In this document: positions 42,289-49,985 of the stretch, piece after piece
How positions within the stretch are numbered: the stretch's first letter is position 1
Layout of the letters: each line of letters opens with the position of its first letter
Source of the DNA: Planctomycetota bacterium
GTDB taxonomy: Bacteria > Planctomycetota > UBA1135 > UBA2386
Reading direction: 5' to 3'
Length of the DNA stretch: 64,000 nt
Assembly (NCBI GenBank): GCA_020638695.1
Contig: JACKIB010000006.1
Span: forward strand, 124,001 to 188,000
Program-made: the position numbers and the translations under genes
The notes under the pieces: generated by a model
Database searches by the model: none
Seen by the model: only the letters and a program-made list of their open reading frames with translations
What the model was told of the DNA's origin: nothing

Positions 42289-43116
42289 TCAACCTCGATC
42301 GTCGGGATCCCCGGAGCCTCGGGGATTCGGGTTGGCGACCGGTAGGTCCACTCGGATCGAAGTGCCCGTTCCCGGCGTCGAGCCCACCGAGATCCGGCCG
42401 CCGAGCTGATCGACCACCGTGGCGACGGTGGCCAGCCCGATTCCGGTGTGTGCACTCGATTCGGTGGTGAAGAACGGATCGAAGGCCCTGGCCACGACTT
42501 CCGGCGACATGCCGACCCCTTGGTCGACGACTTCGATGGAGATGCAGGCCTGGGCGTCACTGCGTGTGCGCACGACTACCGTGCCACCGTCCGGCATCGC
42601 GTGTGCGGCGTTGAGCACCAGGTTGAGGACCACCTGATCGAGTTGGGTCGCTTTGGCGCGTGCCGGAGGCAGGCCGTCCGCGAGGTCCAGCGCGAGTTGC
42701 ACGTTGTCCATCACGCGCTCGAGCATGCTGGCGATCCGCGCGATGCGCACGCTGGCATCGGTGGAGGATTGTTCGTCCATCGGTGCCCTGCCCAGCGTCA
42801 GCAGTTCGCGTGCCAGCTCGCCGGTGGTCCGCGCTGCTCGGTCGATTTCGTCCAAGCTGAGCTGTTGGTCGGCCGTCAGGTTCGCCGCGGCGCGAGTCAG
42901 ATCGGCATGCCCGAGGACCACGTCCATCAGGTTGTTGATGTCGTGTACCAACCCGATCGCCAGGTGACCGAGGGTTGCCGAGTGCAGTGCATCGTGCAGG
43001 CGGGAGGCCAGCGCGGCGCGCTCCGCCTGGAGTCGACGGGTTTGTCTACGCCTGGAGAGAATCAGTCCGAGCAGTGCGGCGACTAGGGCGCTGCAAACAA
43101 GCAGGAACTCGGGCAT
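42289..43116 (-). CDS. Membrane sensor histidine kinase (orphan)
   Basis: 275 residues. One N-terminal helix (about 4-20) is followed directly by the kinase core: phosphoacceptor box IGLVHDINNLMDVVLGHADL with His58, an N-box VVLNLVLNAAHAMPDGG, the G1 box VVDQGVGMS, the F-box FDPFFTTESSAHTGIGLAT and a final G-rich segment. There is no sensor domain and no receiver gene next to it, so the signal and partner are unknown. It is convergent with the beta-helix gene. Confidence 0.88.
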   Translation of the reverse strand: MPEFLLVCSALVAALLGLILSRRRQTRRLQAERAALASRLHDALHSATLGHLAIGLVHDINNLMDVVLGHADLTRAAANLTADQQLSLDEIDRAARTTGELARELLTLGRAPMDEQSSTDASVRIARIASMLERVMDNVQLALDLADGLPPARAKATQLDQVVLNLVLNAAHAMPDGGTVVVRTRSDAQACISIEVVDQGVGMSPEVVARAFDPFFTTESSAHTGIGLATVATVVDQLGGRISVGSTPGTGTSIRVDLPVANPNPRGSGDPDDRG

Positions 43117-43329
43117 CTAGGTGACTCTCCCCATAATGAGAATGGGGAGCTCGATTCAGTCCGCCACGTCCGCCGAGGGATGGGCGGGACCAGGTAGTTT
43201 TCCCGTCCACATCCGAGTCTACCACACGGATCGCGTGCCGGTAGTCAATCCTGTGTTCTGCGCGGTGTCGGCGGCGGAATCGCTTGCCCTGCGCCGCGAA
43301 TGCCGGTGTGGGGCGGCGTACGCCGCGGT

Positions 43330-43470
43330 TCAGAAGAAGCGCGACAAGCTGGTGTCGTGGGTGCGCCAGAACCAGTCGAACCACAGCAGCAACGCAGTGC
43401 CAGCGATCACCGCGGTGATGAACAGCCAGGAGAAGCGGCCTGACTTCCAGAACAGTCCGCGCAACTTCAT
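43330..43470 (-). CDS. Small membrane protein next to the Psd-like gene
   Basis: 46 residues. ATG 43470 overlaps the stop of the upstream Psd-like gene by four bases (ATGA). One hydrophobic helix (FSWLFITAVIAGTALLLWFDWFW) follows a basic N-terminus. I cannot name a family; the size and layout recall DUF5989-type single-helix proteins. Tight coupling suggests a role with the decarboxylase. The 213 bases beyond it (43117-43329) show nothing. Confidence 0.68.
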   Translation of the reverse strand: MKLRGLFWKSGRFSWLFITAVIAGTALLLWFDWFWRTHDTSLSRFF

Positions 43471-44162
43471 CGCACCTTCTCCCGCACCAGCACCGTCTCG
43501 GACCCCACCATGCGGGTGTTCACAGCCGGGAGCACTCGAAGGTCCGACGGTAGCTCGACGACCACCGTGCTGCCGGCCAGGATCTGCCCGAGTTTCTGGC
43601 CGCGTTTGACCTTCTGCCCCTTGGTGACGAACACCTTCAGGCGGCGCGCCGAAATGCTCGTGATCAGGCGAATACGGATCGTTCCCCACGCGGTCTGCAA
43701 CGTGATGATCTTCTGCACCGGGCAGACCTTCTCGTGCAGGTAAGCGAACGCCTTGCCTTCCCCGTCCATGAACGTGTCGCCGCGGTCTTCGATCGACAAG
43801 ACCTCGCCGTCGCACGGACACCATTGGAAGTGCACGTCCCAGAAGGAGAGCGCGATCACCACGTACTGCGTGCCGTCGCGCCACTCGTGGAAGCGGAACA
43901 ACCCGTCGGCCGGCGCGAGCATGCCAGCGTCCGAAGGCAGCGTGCGCACCGGATCTCGCGTGAAGAACTCCCAGAAGTCGGAGCGGAACTGGCTGTTCTT
44001 CGCCCAGGCGCGGATCTGCTGCTCGGGCCATCGCTCCTTGGGGCCTAGGAACGGGCGCACCACGGGCCCCGGGTAGGGGAAGCTCGACGCGAACTGCAGC
44101 ACCAATCCCGCACAGATCAGGAGCAGTGTCACCTGCAGGGTCAGCACCGTTCGCGGCTTCAT
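43467..44162 (-). CDS. psd: Phosphatidylserine decarboxylase-like protein (short form)
   Basis: About 231 residues with one N-terminal helix (LTLQVTLLLICAGLVLQF). The Psd fold appears as LAPADGLFRF, VIALSFWDVHFQWCPCDGEV (the conserved SPLDVHVN-like segment), and VKRGQKLGQILAGST near the C-terminus. GST is the expected self-cleavage site at which Ser becomes the pyruvoyl cofactor. It would decarboxylate phosphatidylserine (or a related lipid) to form phosphatidylethanolamine. I place the start at ATG 44162; the open frame extends to 44273. No phosphatidylserine synthase is adjacent. A related but different alpha-decarboxylase function cannot be excluded. Confidence 0.8.
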   Translation of the reverse strand: MKPRTVLTLQVTLLLICAGLVLQFASSFPYPGPVVRPFLGPKERWPEQQIRAWAKNSQFRSDFWEFFTRDPVRTLPSDAGMLAPADGLFRFHEWRDGTQYVVIALSFWDVHFQWCPCDGEVLSIEDRGDTFMDGEGKAFAYLHEKVCPVQKIITLQTAWGTIRIRLITSISARRLKVFVTKGQKVKRGQKLGQILAGSTVVVELPSDLRVLPAVNTRMVGSETVLVREKVR

Positions 44163-44532
44163 CGCGGTGAGGATCCGGCGGGGCTCGGAGGAATTGTCGT
44201 CATGGTGCTCATGGATCGTCCGGATCAGGTGGCCGTCGGACACGGGAATCAAACCATCCGGAGTCTTCAGCACGGCGGGTGGATCGGAGAATCGTGCGCC
44301 GCGGGCCCCGGCGGTTCGCGGCCGTGGGCGATCCGGTGACGTCCCCGAGTCCTGGACCTCGATCGAGCGGGATCACGAGTTCGTTCGCAACCGCTGTGGC
44401 GAGAACTCCACCGGCGAGTCCTCGGGTGCGACCTCGGCCGCGAAGGGCGACTGCACGACTCGCTCACGAATCGTCCGGGCTCGGTGGTCTGGGTCGGTGG
44501 GTTTCCCTACCGTGGCCGCAAACCCAAGCGCC
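44163..44532. other. Divergent intergenic region between the psd-like and HerA-like genes
   Basis: Both genes point away from this stretch, so promoters for both should lie here. By eye I see no clear -35/-10 pair, repeat or RNA fold. The long open frames crossing it have no recognisable protein content. Confidence 0.4.
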
Positions 44533-46965
44533 ATGACCACACCGTCGTACGAGAAGCTCGGAGCGTTCTACCTCGGTCGCCTTGTCGACCCGGATACCGG
44601 TGAGGTCGGTCAGCAGGACCTCCTCTACGATGCGAAGGATCTGACCACCCACGCAGTGTGCGTCGGAATGACGGGCAGCGGCAAGACCGGGCTTTGCCTC
44701 GGTCTGCTCGAGGAGGCGGCGATCGACGGCATTCCGGTGCTGGCGATCGATCCCAAGGGTGACCTCGGCAACTTGCTGCTCAGCTTCCCCGATCTCCGCG
44801 CGGAGGATTTCGCACCGTGGATCGATCCGGGGGAGGCGCTCCGCAAAGGGGTCGAGCCGAACGCCTACGCCGCGCAGGTCGCGGCGAGCTGGCGCGACGG
44901 TCTGGCCAAGTGGGGCCAGGACGGCGCCCGGATCCAGCGGTTCCGTGACGCCTGCGAGCTGACCATCTACACGCCGGGCAGCAGCGCCGGCATGCCGTTG
45001 ACCGTGCTGCGTTCGTTCGCTGCACCCCCGCCCGCCCTGCGTGCCGACCCGGAAGCGCTCGGCGAACGTGTGACGTCGGCGGTTTCGGGTCTGCTCGGGT
45101 TGCTGGGGCTCCACGTCGATCCGGTGCAGAGTCGCGAGCACATTCTGCTGTCCAACATCGTGTCGCATGCGTGGCGTGATGGGCGGGACCTGTCGCTCGG
45201 CAACCTGATCCGCGAAGTGCAAGCGCCGCCGTTCGACAAGGTCGGCTTCTTCGACCTGGAGTCGTTCTTCCCCGGTCGCGAGCGGATGGCGTTCGCGATG
45301 ACGATCAACAACCTGCTCGCGTCGCCGACCTTCGCTGCGTGGATGCAGGGCGAACCGCTCGACATCGGCAAGCTGATGCGCACGGAGAGCGGCAAGCCTC
45401 GGGTGTCGATCCTGTCGATTGCCCACCTCGACGAGGCGCAGCGGATGTTCTTCGTCACGCTGCTGCTCAACGAGCTGGTCGCTTGGATGCGTACCCAGGC
45501 CGGCACGACCTCGCTGCGCGGTCTGCTGTACATGGACGAAGTATTCGGCTACTTCCCTCCGGTCGCCAACCCACCGTCGAAACTGCCGATGCTCACGCTG
45601 CTCAAGCAGGCGCGCGCTTTCGGGATCGGTTGCGTTCTCGCCACGCAGAACCCGGTCGACCTCGACTACAAGGGGCTGTCCAACACCGGCACGTGGTTCT
45701 TGGGTCGGCTGCAGACCGAGCGCGACAAGGCGCGGGTTCTCGATGGGCTGGAAGGTGCGTCTGCCGCCGCCGGCGTGGCGTTCGATCGGCGGCGCATGGA
45801 AGCGATCCTGTCCGGGTTGCGCAGCCGGGTGTTCCTGATGAACAACGTGCACGACGATGCCCCGGTGCTGTTCCACAGCCGCTGGGCGATGTCGTACTTG
45901 CGCGGCCCGCTGACCCGGGCGCACATCGAGACGTTGATGCGCGGGCGGAAGGAGGCCGGCGCTGCCGCCGCATCGCCCACGTCCGCCCCGCCGCAGGTCG
46001 AGGTGGGCAGCGCCGCGGAGCGGCCGGTGGTGGAGTCGGGCGTCGTGGAGCTGTTCGCCGAGGTGCGCAGCTCGGTGCACGCGGCTGGCCGTGTGTCGTA
46101 CCATCCGGCGCTGTTTGCCGAGGCGAAGGTGCACTTCGTGAACGCGCGCCAGCGGGTCGATGCGTGGCGGGACGCGGTGCTGGTCGCCGAGTTGCACGAC
46201 GAGAGCATCGCGGATCCGTGGGCGGAAGCGGTCGAGCGGGAGCGCGCGCCGGAGGTGGATGCGGCGCCCGAGCAGGGGGCCGGCTTCGCGGCGCTGCCGA
46301 GCCAAGCCGTGAAGTCCAAGTCGTACGCCGCATGGGTCAAGGAGCTCGGCGAGCACCTGTACCGCACTCGGACCCTGGCGATCCGCAGCTGCAAGCAGCT
46401 CGGGCTCGTGTCGGGGACCGACGAGACCGAACGCGACTTCCGCGGACGGCTGGTCGATGCCGCACGTGAGGCGCGCGACCTCGAGATCGAGAAGCTGCGC
46501 AAGCGCTACGCGCCGCGCCTGGCCGGGCTGCAGGAGCGGATCCGCACCGCCGAAGGCCGCGTCGAGCGCGAGAAGGCGGAGCTGAAGCAGGGCACCTTGA
46601 GCACCGCGTTGTCGATCGGCACGACGCTGCTCGGTGCGTTGTTCGGTCGCAAGGTGGCGAGCGCCGGGAACATCCGCAGCGCGGCGTCGACCATGCGGCA
46701 GGCCGGGCGCACCGCGCAGCAGAAGGGCGATGTCGGTCGAGCCGAGGCGCAAGTCGACGCCCTCCAGCAGCAGCTCGCCGAGATGGAGGCGGAGTTCGCC
46801 GAGGAATCGGAGCGGATCAAGGCGGAATGCGACGTCGATCAGCTCGAGGTGGACGAGACCGAAGTCTCGCCGCGCAAATCCGACATCGAAGTGACCCGGA
46901 TCGCTCTGCTGTGGCTGCCGTGGCTGACCACGGCCGACGGTCGGCGCGAAGCGTTGTTCGACTGA
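44533..46965 (+). CDS. HerA/VirB4-like P-loop ATPase with coiled-coil tail
   Basis: 810 residues. Walker A GMTGSGKT (45-52) is followed by VLAIDPKGDLGNLLLSFPDL. Walker B is probably RGLLYMDEVFGYFP, and the ATPases Q/N region follows at CVLATQNPVDLDYKGLSNTGTW, all as in HerA-type and DUF853-like DNA-translocase ATPases. About 540-810 changes character: charged helices (EKLRKRYAPRLAGLQERIR), a glycine/alanine hinge LLGALFGRKVASAGN, and a second coiled coil. Similar proteins occur in planctomycetes and cyanobacteria. DNA pumping or a membrane-linked repair/defence role is possible. ATG 44533 fits the conserved start. Confidence 0.85.
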   Translation: MTTPSYEKLGAFYLGRLVDPDTGEVGQQDLLYDAKDLTTHAVCVGMTGSGKTGLCLGLLEEAAIDGIPVLAIDPKGDLGNLLLSFPDLRAEDFAPWIDPGEALRKGVEPNAYAAQVAASWRDGLAKWGQDGARIQRFRDACELTIYTPGSSAGMPLTVLRSFAAPPPALRADPEALGERVTSAVSGLLGLLGLHVDPVQSREHILLSNIVSHAWRDGRDLSLGNLIREVQAPPFDKVGFFDLESFFPGRERMAFAMTINNLLASPTFAAWMQGEPLDIGKLMRTESGKPRVSILSIAHLDEAQRMFFVTLLLNELVAWMRTQAGTTSLRGLLYMDEVFGYFPPVANPPSKLPMLTLLKQARAFGIGCVLATQNPVDLDYKGLSNTGTWFLGRLQTERDKARVLDGLEGASAAAGVAFDRRRMEAILSGLRSRVFLMNNVHDDAPVLFHSRWAMSYLRGPLTRAHIETLMRGRKEAGAAAASPTSAPPQVEVGSAAERPVVESGVVELFAEVRSSVHAAGRVSYHPALFAEAKVHFVNARQRVDAWRDAVLVAELHDESIADPWAEAVERERAPEVDAAPEQGAGFAALPSQAVKSKSYAAWVKELGEHLYRTRTLAIRSCKQLGLVSGTDETERDFRGRLVDAAREARDLEIEKLRKRYAPRLAGLQERIRTAEGRVEREKAELKQGTLSTALSIGTTLLGALFGRKVASAGNIRSAASTMRQAGRTAQQKGDVGRAEAQVDALQQQLAEMEAEFAEESERIKAECDVDQLEVDETEVSPRKSDIEVTRIALLWLPWLTTADGRREALFD

Positions 46966-46982
46966 CTCGAACTACTCCGGCG

Positions 46983-48308
46983 TCAGCGGATCGCGATCGA
47001 GCCGACCTGGCTGGAGACGAATCCGGCGGTGTTGGCGCTCGGGTCGGCGATCAACCACTGGATGTCGATATTGACCACGCCGATCGCCGAGGGGATCGGT
47101 GCCGGGAGCACCAGCCGCCCGCTGCCGGGAATGGTCGCGCCGACCTGGGCGATCGGCAACAGCCCGAGTTCGCAGGTTCCCGCACCCATCACGGCCAGCG
47201 GGAACGGCCGCTGCACCGCTCCGTGCACGCCGACCAGCAGCATCGCGCGGGCGGTCGCCTTGCCGGTGAGTTCGAGTTGGTAGGCGCTGTTGCCCTGACT
47301 GGGGAGACCACCCGAGGACCCGATGTCGGCGCGCCAGTTGGACGAGCCGAGGCACGCGTGCCCGGATCGAAGCAGATCCACGTGGCGCCGCAACGCAATC
47401 GCCCCGTAGCTCTCTGGCGACGTGCCAAACTCCTGTTTGAACAGCTGCCAGTTCAGGATCGTGACGAAGCCGCTGACCACGCGGTTCTGCACCGTGTCGA
47501 AGCGCCGTCCGCCGGCGAGGATCGTGGTGCCGGCCGGGTCCATGCGCGCCCCGGCGCTGCCGTAGTCGAACGGCAGCTTGAAGCTGCGCAGCAACTTGCC
47601 GGTCATGTCGACGTGACGCAGGTTGGCGACCCCGGAGAATGCCTCGTTCTCGGAGATCAGCAGGTTGCCGGCGCCGTCGAGTGACACCGCGGTCACCAGG
47701 TCGGTGATCCCCGCGGCCTGGTAGACCAGTCGCCGGGAAGACGGGCTCTCGATGTCCACCTCGAGCACGTGGTCGGCCAGGATGTTGACCGTCGGCTGCA
47801 TGTGCAGGTAGATGCGGCGACCGTCGCAGGCGAAGTTCGTCGCCTCGGTTTGGTTGGCGAACGCGATCACGGTGCGCGGTGGGCCACCGGCGAGCGGCGC
47901 CAGTACGAGTCGGGTGTCGGTCAGGAACAGCAGGTCCAGCCCGAGCACCTGCAGCTGGTACACGGTGCGGTCGGCCGCGGTCAGCCCGAGCTGCAGCGTG
48001 CTCACCTGGAGCACCTGCCGTCCGGCCGCGACCACGCGGAGCACTGCGGGGGCGAGTGCGGTCGACGCCGCGCTCGTGCCCACGTACGACAGCGTGCGGT
48101 CGTACGGGTCGGGTGCGATCGAGTAGCTGCGGTCGAGTCCGTTGGCCGAGCTGAGCAGCGAAACAGTGCCGGCGAGCGCGTTCACCAGGAACAACCCGCC
48201 CTGTGCCGCGGTGGTCGGGCGCGCGGTGGCTGCGACCAGGTAGTCGCCCTCGACGTCTTGGGCGGCCAGCGATCCGGCGAGGAGAACTGCTGCGAGTGGG
48301 CGGAACAT
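46983..48308 (-). CDS. Secreted beta-propeller-like protein with planctomycete C-terminal module
   Basis: 441 residues. A signal peptide ends GSLAAQD. The first 310 residues are beta-rich with SMP-30/propeller-like strands (GLFLVNALAGTVSLLS, LVTAVSLDGAGNLLISENE, GVANLRHVDMTGKLLRSFK); no active site can be named. The C-terminal 130 residues carry the shared module: GHACLGSSNWRADIGSSG, then GAGTCELGLLP and LVLPAPIPSAIGVVNIDIQW. ATG 48308 gives the signal peptide. It converges with the HerA-like gene, 17 bases away, and diverges from the cytochrome gene. Confidence 0.75.
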   Translation of the reverse strand: MFRPLAAVLLAGSLAAQDVEGDYLVAATARPTTAAQGGLFLVNALAGTVSLLSSANGLDRSYSIAPDPYDRTLSYVGTSAASTALAPAVLRVVAAGRQVLQVSTLQLGLTAADRTVYQLQVLGLDLLFLTDTRLVLAPLAGGPPRTVIAFANQTEATNFACDGRRIYLHMQPTVNILADHVLEVDIESPSSRRLVYQAAGITDLVTAVSLDGAGNLLISENEAFSGVANLRHVDMTGKLLRSFKLPFDYGSAGARMDPAGTTILAGGRRFDTVQNRVVSGFVTILNWQLFKQEFGTSPESYGAIALRRHVDLLRSGHACLGSSNWRADIGSSGGLPSQGNSAYQLELTGKATARAMLLVGVHGAVQRPFPLAVMGAGTCELGLLPIAQVGATIPGSGRLVLPAPIPSAIGVVNIDIQWLIADPSANTAGFVSSQVGSIAIR

Positions 48309-48440
48309 GGCACCAGGATAGCGCGCCCGCCGGATCAGCCGCGTCGCGAGATCGTCCAACGCCGTCTACGCATTCGGACGGAGTGGTTCGGGCTGCCCGG
48401 CGGAGCTTGCCGGGCGGCGCCGCGGCGTACCGTACGGCGC

Positions 48441-49970
48441 ATGAACGTCACCGGGATCACCCGTTCCCGTTGCGCGCTCGGCGCCGGGTTCCTGTTGCTC
48501 GTGTCGTGCGACGCCGTGGCGCCCGCGACGACCACGGTGGCGGAGCTCGGGATGTCCGGTGCGCAGCTGTACCAGCGCTTCTGTGCCGCATGCCACGGGG
48601 CCCACGGCCGTGGTGACGGGCTCCCTGCCGGTGTGCTGGAGCCGCCGGCCCGCGACTTCGGCAAGGGGCGGTTCAGCTTGGTCAGCACCGACAACGGCAA
48701 CCCGACCGACGCGGACCTCGACCGGTTGCTGGTGCGCGGCATGCCGGGGTCGGCGATGCCGTCGTTCGCTTGGCTGGCGCCCGCCGACCGGCAACGCGTG
48801 CTCGCCTACGTGCGGGGGCTCACCGAAGCGGCGCGCGCCGAGGCGCTTGTCGAGCGGGCCGGCAAGGATGGGCTGGACCCTGCCACGGCGCTGCAACGAG
48901 CCCGCGCCGAACTGCGCCCGGGCACCCCGATCGCCGAGCCGGACGCCTCTGCCGATCCGGTAGCGCTCGCGCAGCGCGGCGCACTGCTGTACGCCAAGCA
49001 CTGCGCGCTGTGCCACGACGAGCAGGGCACCGGGCGCCGCCCGGTGGCGCAGGGCGACGGCAAGCTGGTGGTGCGCTGGGCCCGCGATTTCACCTCGGGC
49101 GTGTTGCGCGGCGGGTCGTCCCCGCGCGACCTCGCCAGCCGAATCGTCGCCGGCATGCCCGCCTCGGCGATGCCGCCGACCGAGGGACTGAGCGACCGAG
49201 ACCTTGCCGCGCTGGTGGCCCACGTCCGCAAGCTGATCCTCCCCGGATCGGAGCACCGTCTGGTGCAGCAGCGGTCGGTCGTCGTCGCGAAGCGGGTCGC
49301 CAAGGTCGATGCCGCATCCGACGAGCAGTGGGCGGGCATCGAAGAAGTGCCGGTGGTGCTGTCGCCGCTCCGCTGGGATGCGGATGCGATCCTCCACGCC
49401 CGACTCCAGGCCATGCACGACGGCGCGCGGGTCGCGGTGCGCGTGTCCTGGAAGGACCCCACCTGCGACGCACCGGCGCCCGGTCAGGCCGGGCGTGGCG
49501 ATGGCGTGGCGCTGCAGTGGAGTGGCGAGCGCGAGCCGACGTTCTTCGGCATGGGTTCGTTGCGCGCGCCGGTCAACATCTGGTACTGGCGCACCCATAC
49601 GTTCAAGGAGCGGGCCGGCCTGCTCGATCTCGTGTCGCGCTCGCCGCACCAGCTCGACGTGCCGCCGCGCATTGCCGCTCCCGGGGTGACGGGGTTCTCG
49701 GATCGCGCCGCATCGGTGATTTCGCGCGGCCACGTATCCGCCGCCGGGTTCGGTCGTCAGGACCGCGGCGTGGCGGTGTTGCCGCGCTGGGAGAACGGCG
49801 AGTGGGTGGTCGCGTTCACGCGGGCGCTGGTGAGCAGCGAGGACGGGGAGATCCAGTTGTCGCCGGGGCTCGAGGTGAAGCTCGCGCTGGCGCTGTGGAA
49901 CGGGTCGATCGGCGCCCCGGGGCGGCAGAAGACCTTCACGATCTGGCACGCACTGCGACTGGCGCGCTGA
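48441..49970 (+). CDS. Di-haem cytochrome c lipoprotein fused to an ethylbenzene-dehydrogenase-type haem domain
   Basis: 509 residues. A lipoprotein signal ends LVSC (Cys23). Two class I cytochrome c domains follow: CAACH (48-52) with MPGSAMPSF as distal Met region, and CALCH near 189 with MPASAMPPTEGLS. Residues about 285-509 form an EB_dh (ethylbenzene dehydrogenase-related, DOMON-like haem b) domain, seen at RVSWKDPTCDAPAPGQ, DGVALQW, APVNIWYWR and LPRWENGEWVVAFTRAL. In known systems, the EB_dh-type gamma subunit passes electrons from molybdenum enzymes. Here it is fused to the cytochrome pair and no molybdoenzyme is adjacent. Confidence 0.85.
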   Translation: MNVTGITRSRCALGAGFLLLVSCDAVAPATTTVAELGMSGAQLYQRFCAACHGAHGRGDGLPAGVLEPPARDFGKGRFSLVSTDNGNPTDADLDRLLVRGMPGSAMPSFAWLAPADRQRVLAYVRGLTEAARAEALVERAGKDGLDPATALQRARAELRPGTPIAEPDASADPVALAQRGALLYAKHCALCHDEQGTGRRPVAQGDGKLVVRWARDFTSGVLRGGSSPRDLASRIVAGMPASAMPPTEGLSDRDLAALVAHVRKLILPGSEHRLVQQRSVVVAKRVAKVDAASDEQWAGIEEVPVVLSPLRWDADAILHARLQAMHDGARVAVRVSWKDPTCDAPAPGQAGRGDGVALQWSGEREPTFFGMGSLRAPVNIWYWRTHTFKERAGLLDLVSRSPHQLDVPPRIAAPGVTGFSDRAASVISRGHVSAAGFGRQDRGVAVLPRWENGEWVVAFTRALVSSEDGEIQLSPGLEVKLALALWNGSIGAPGRQKTFTIWHALRLAR

Positions 49971-49985
49971 CCGCGGGGTCGCGGT

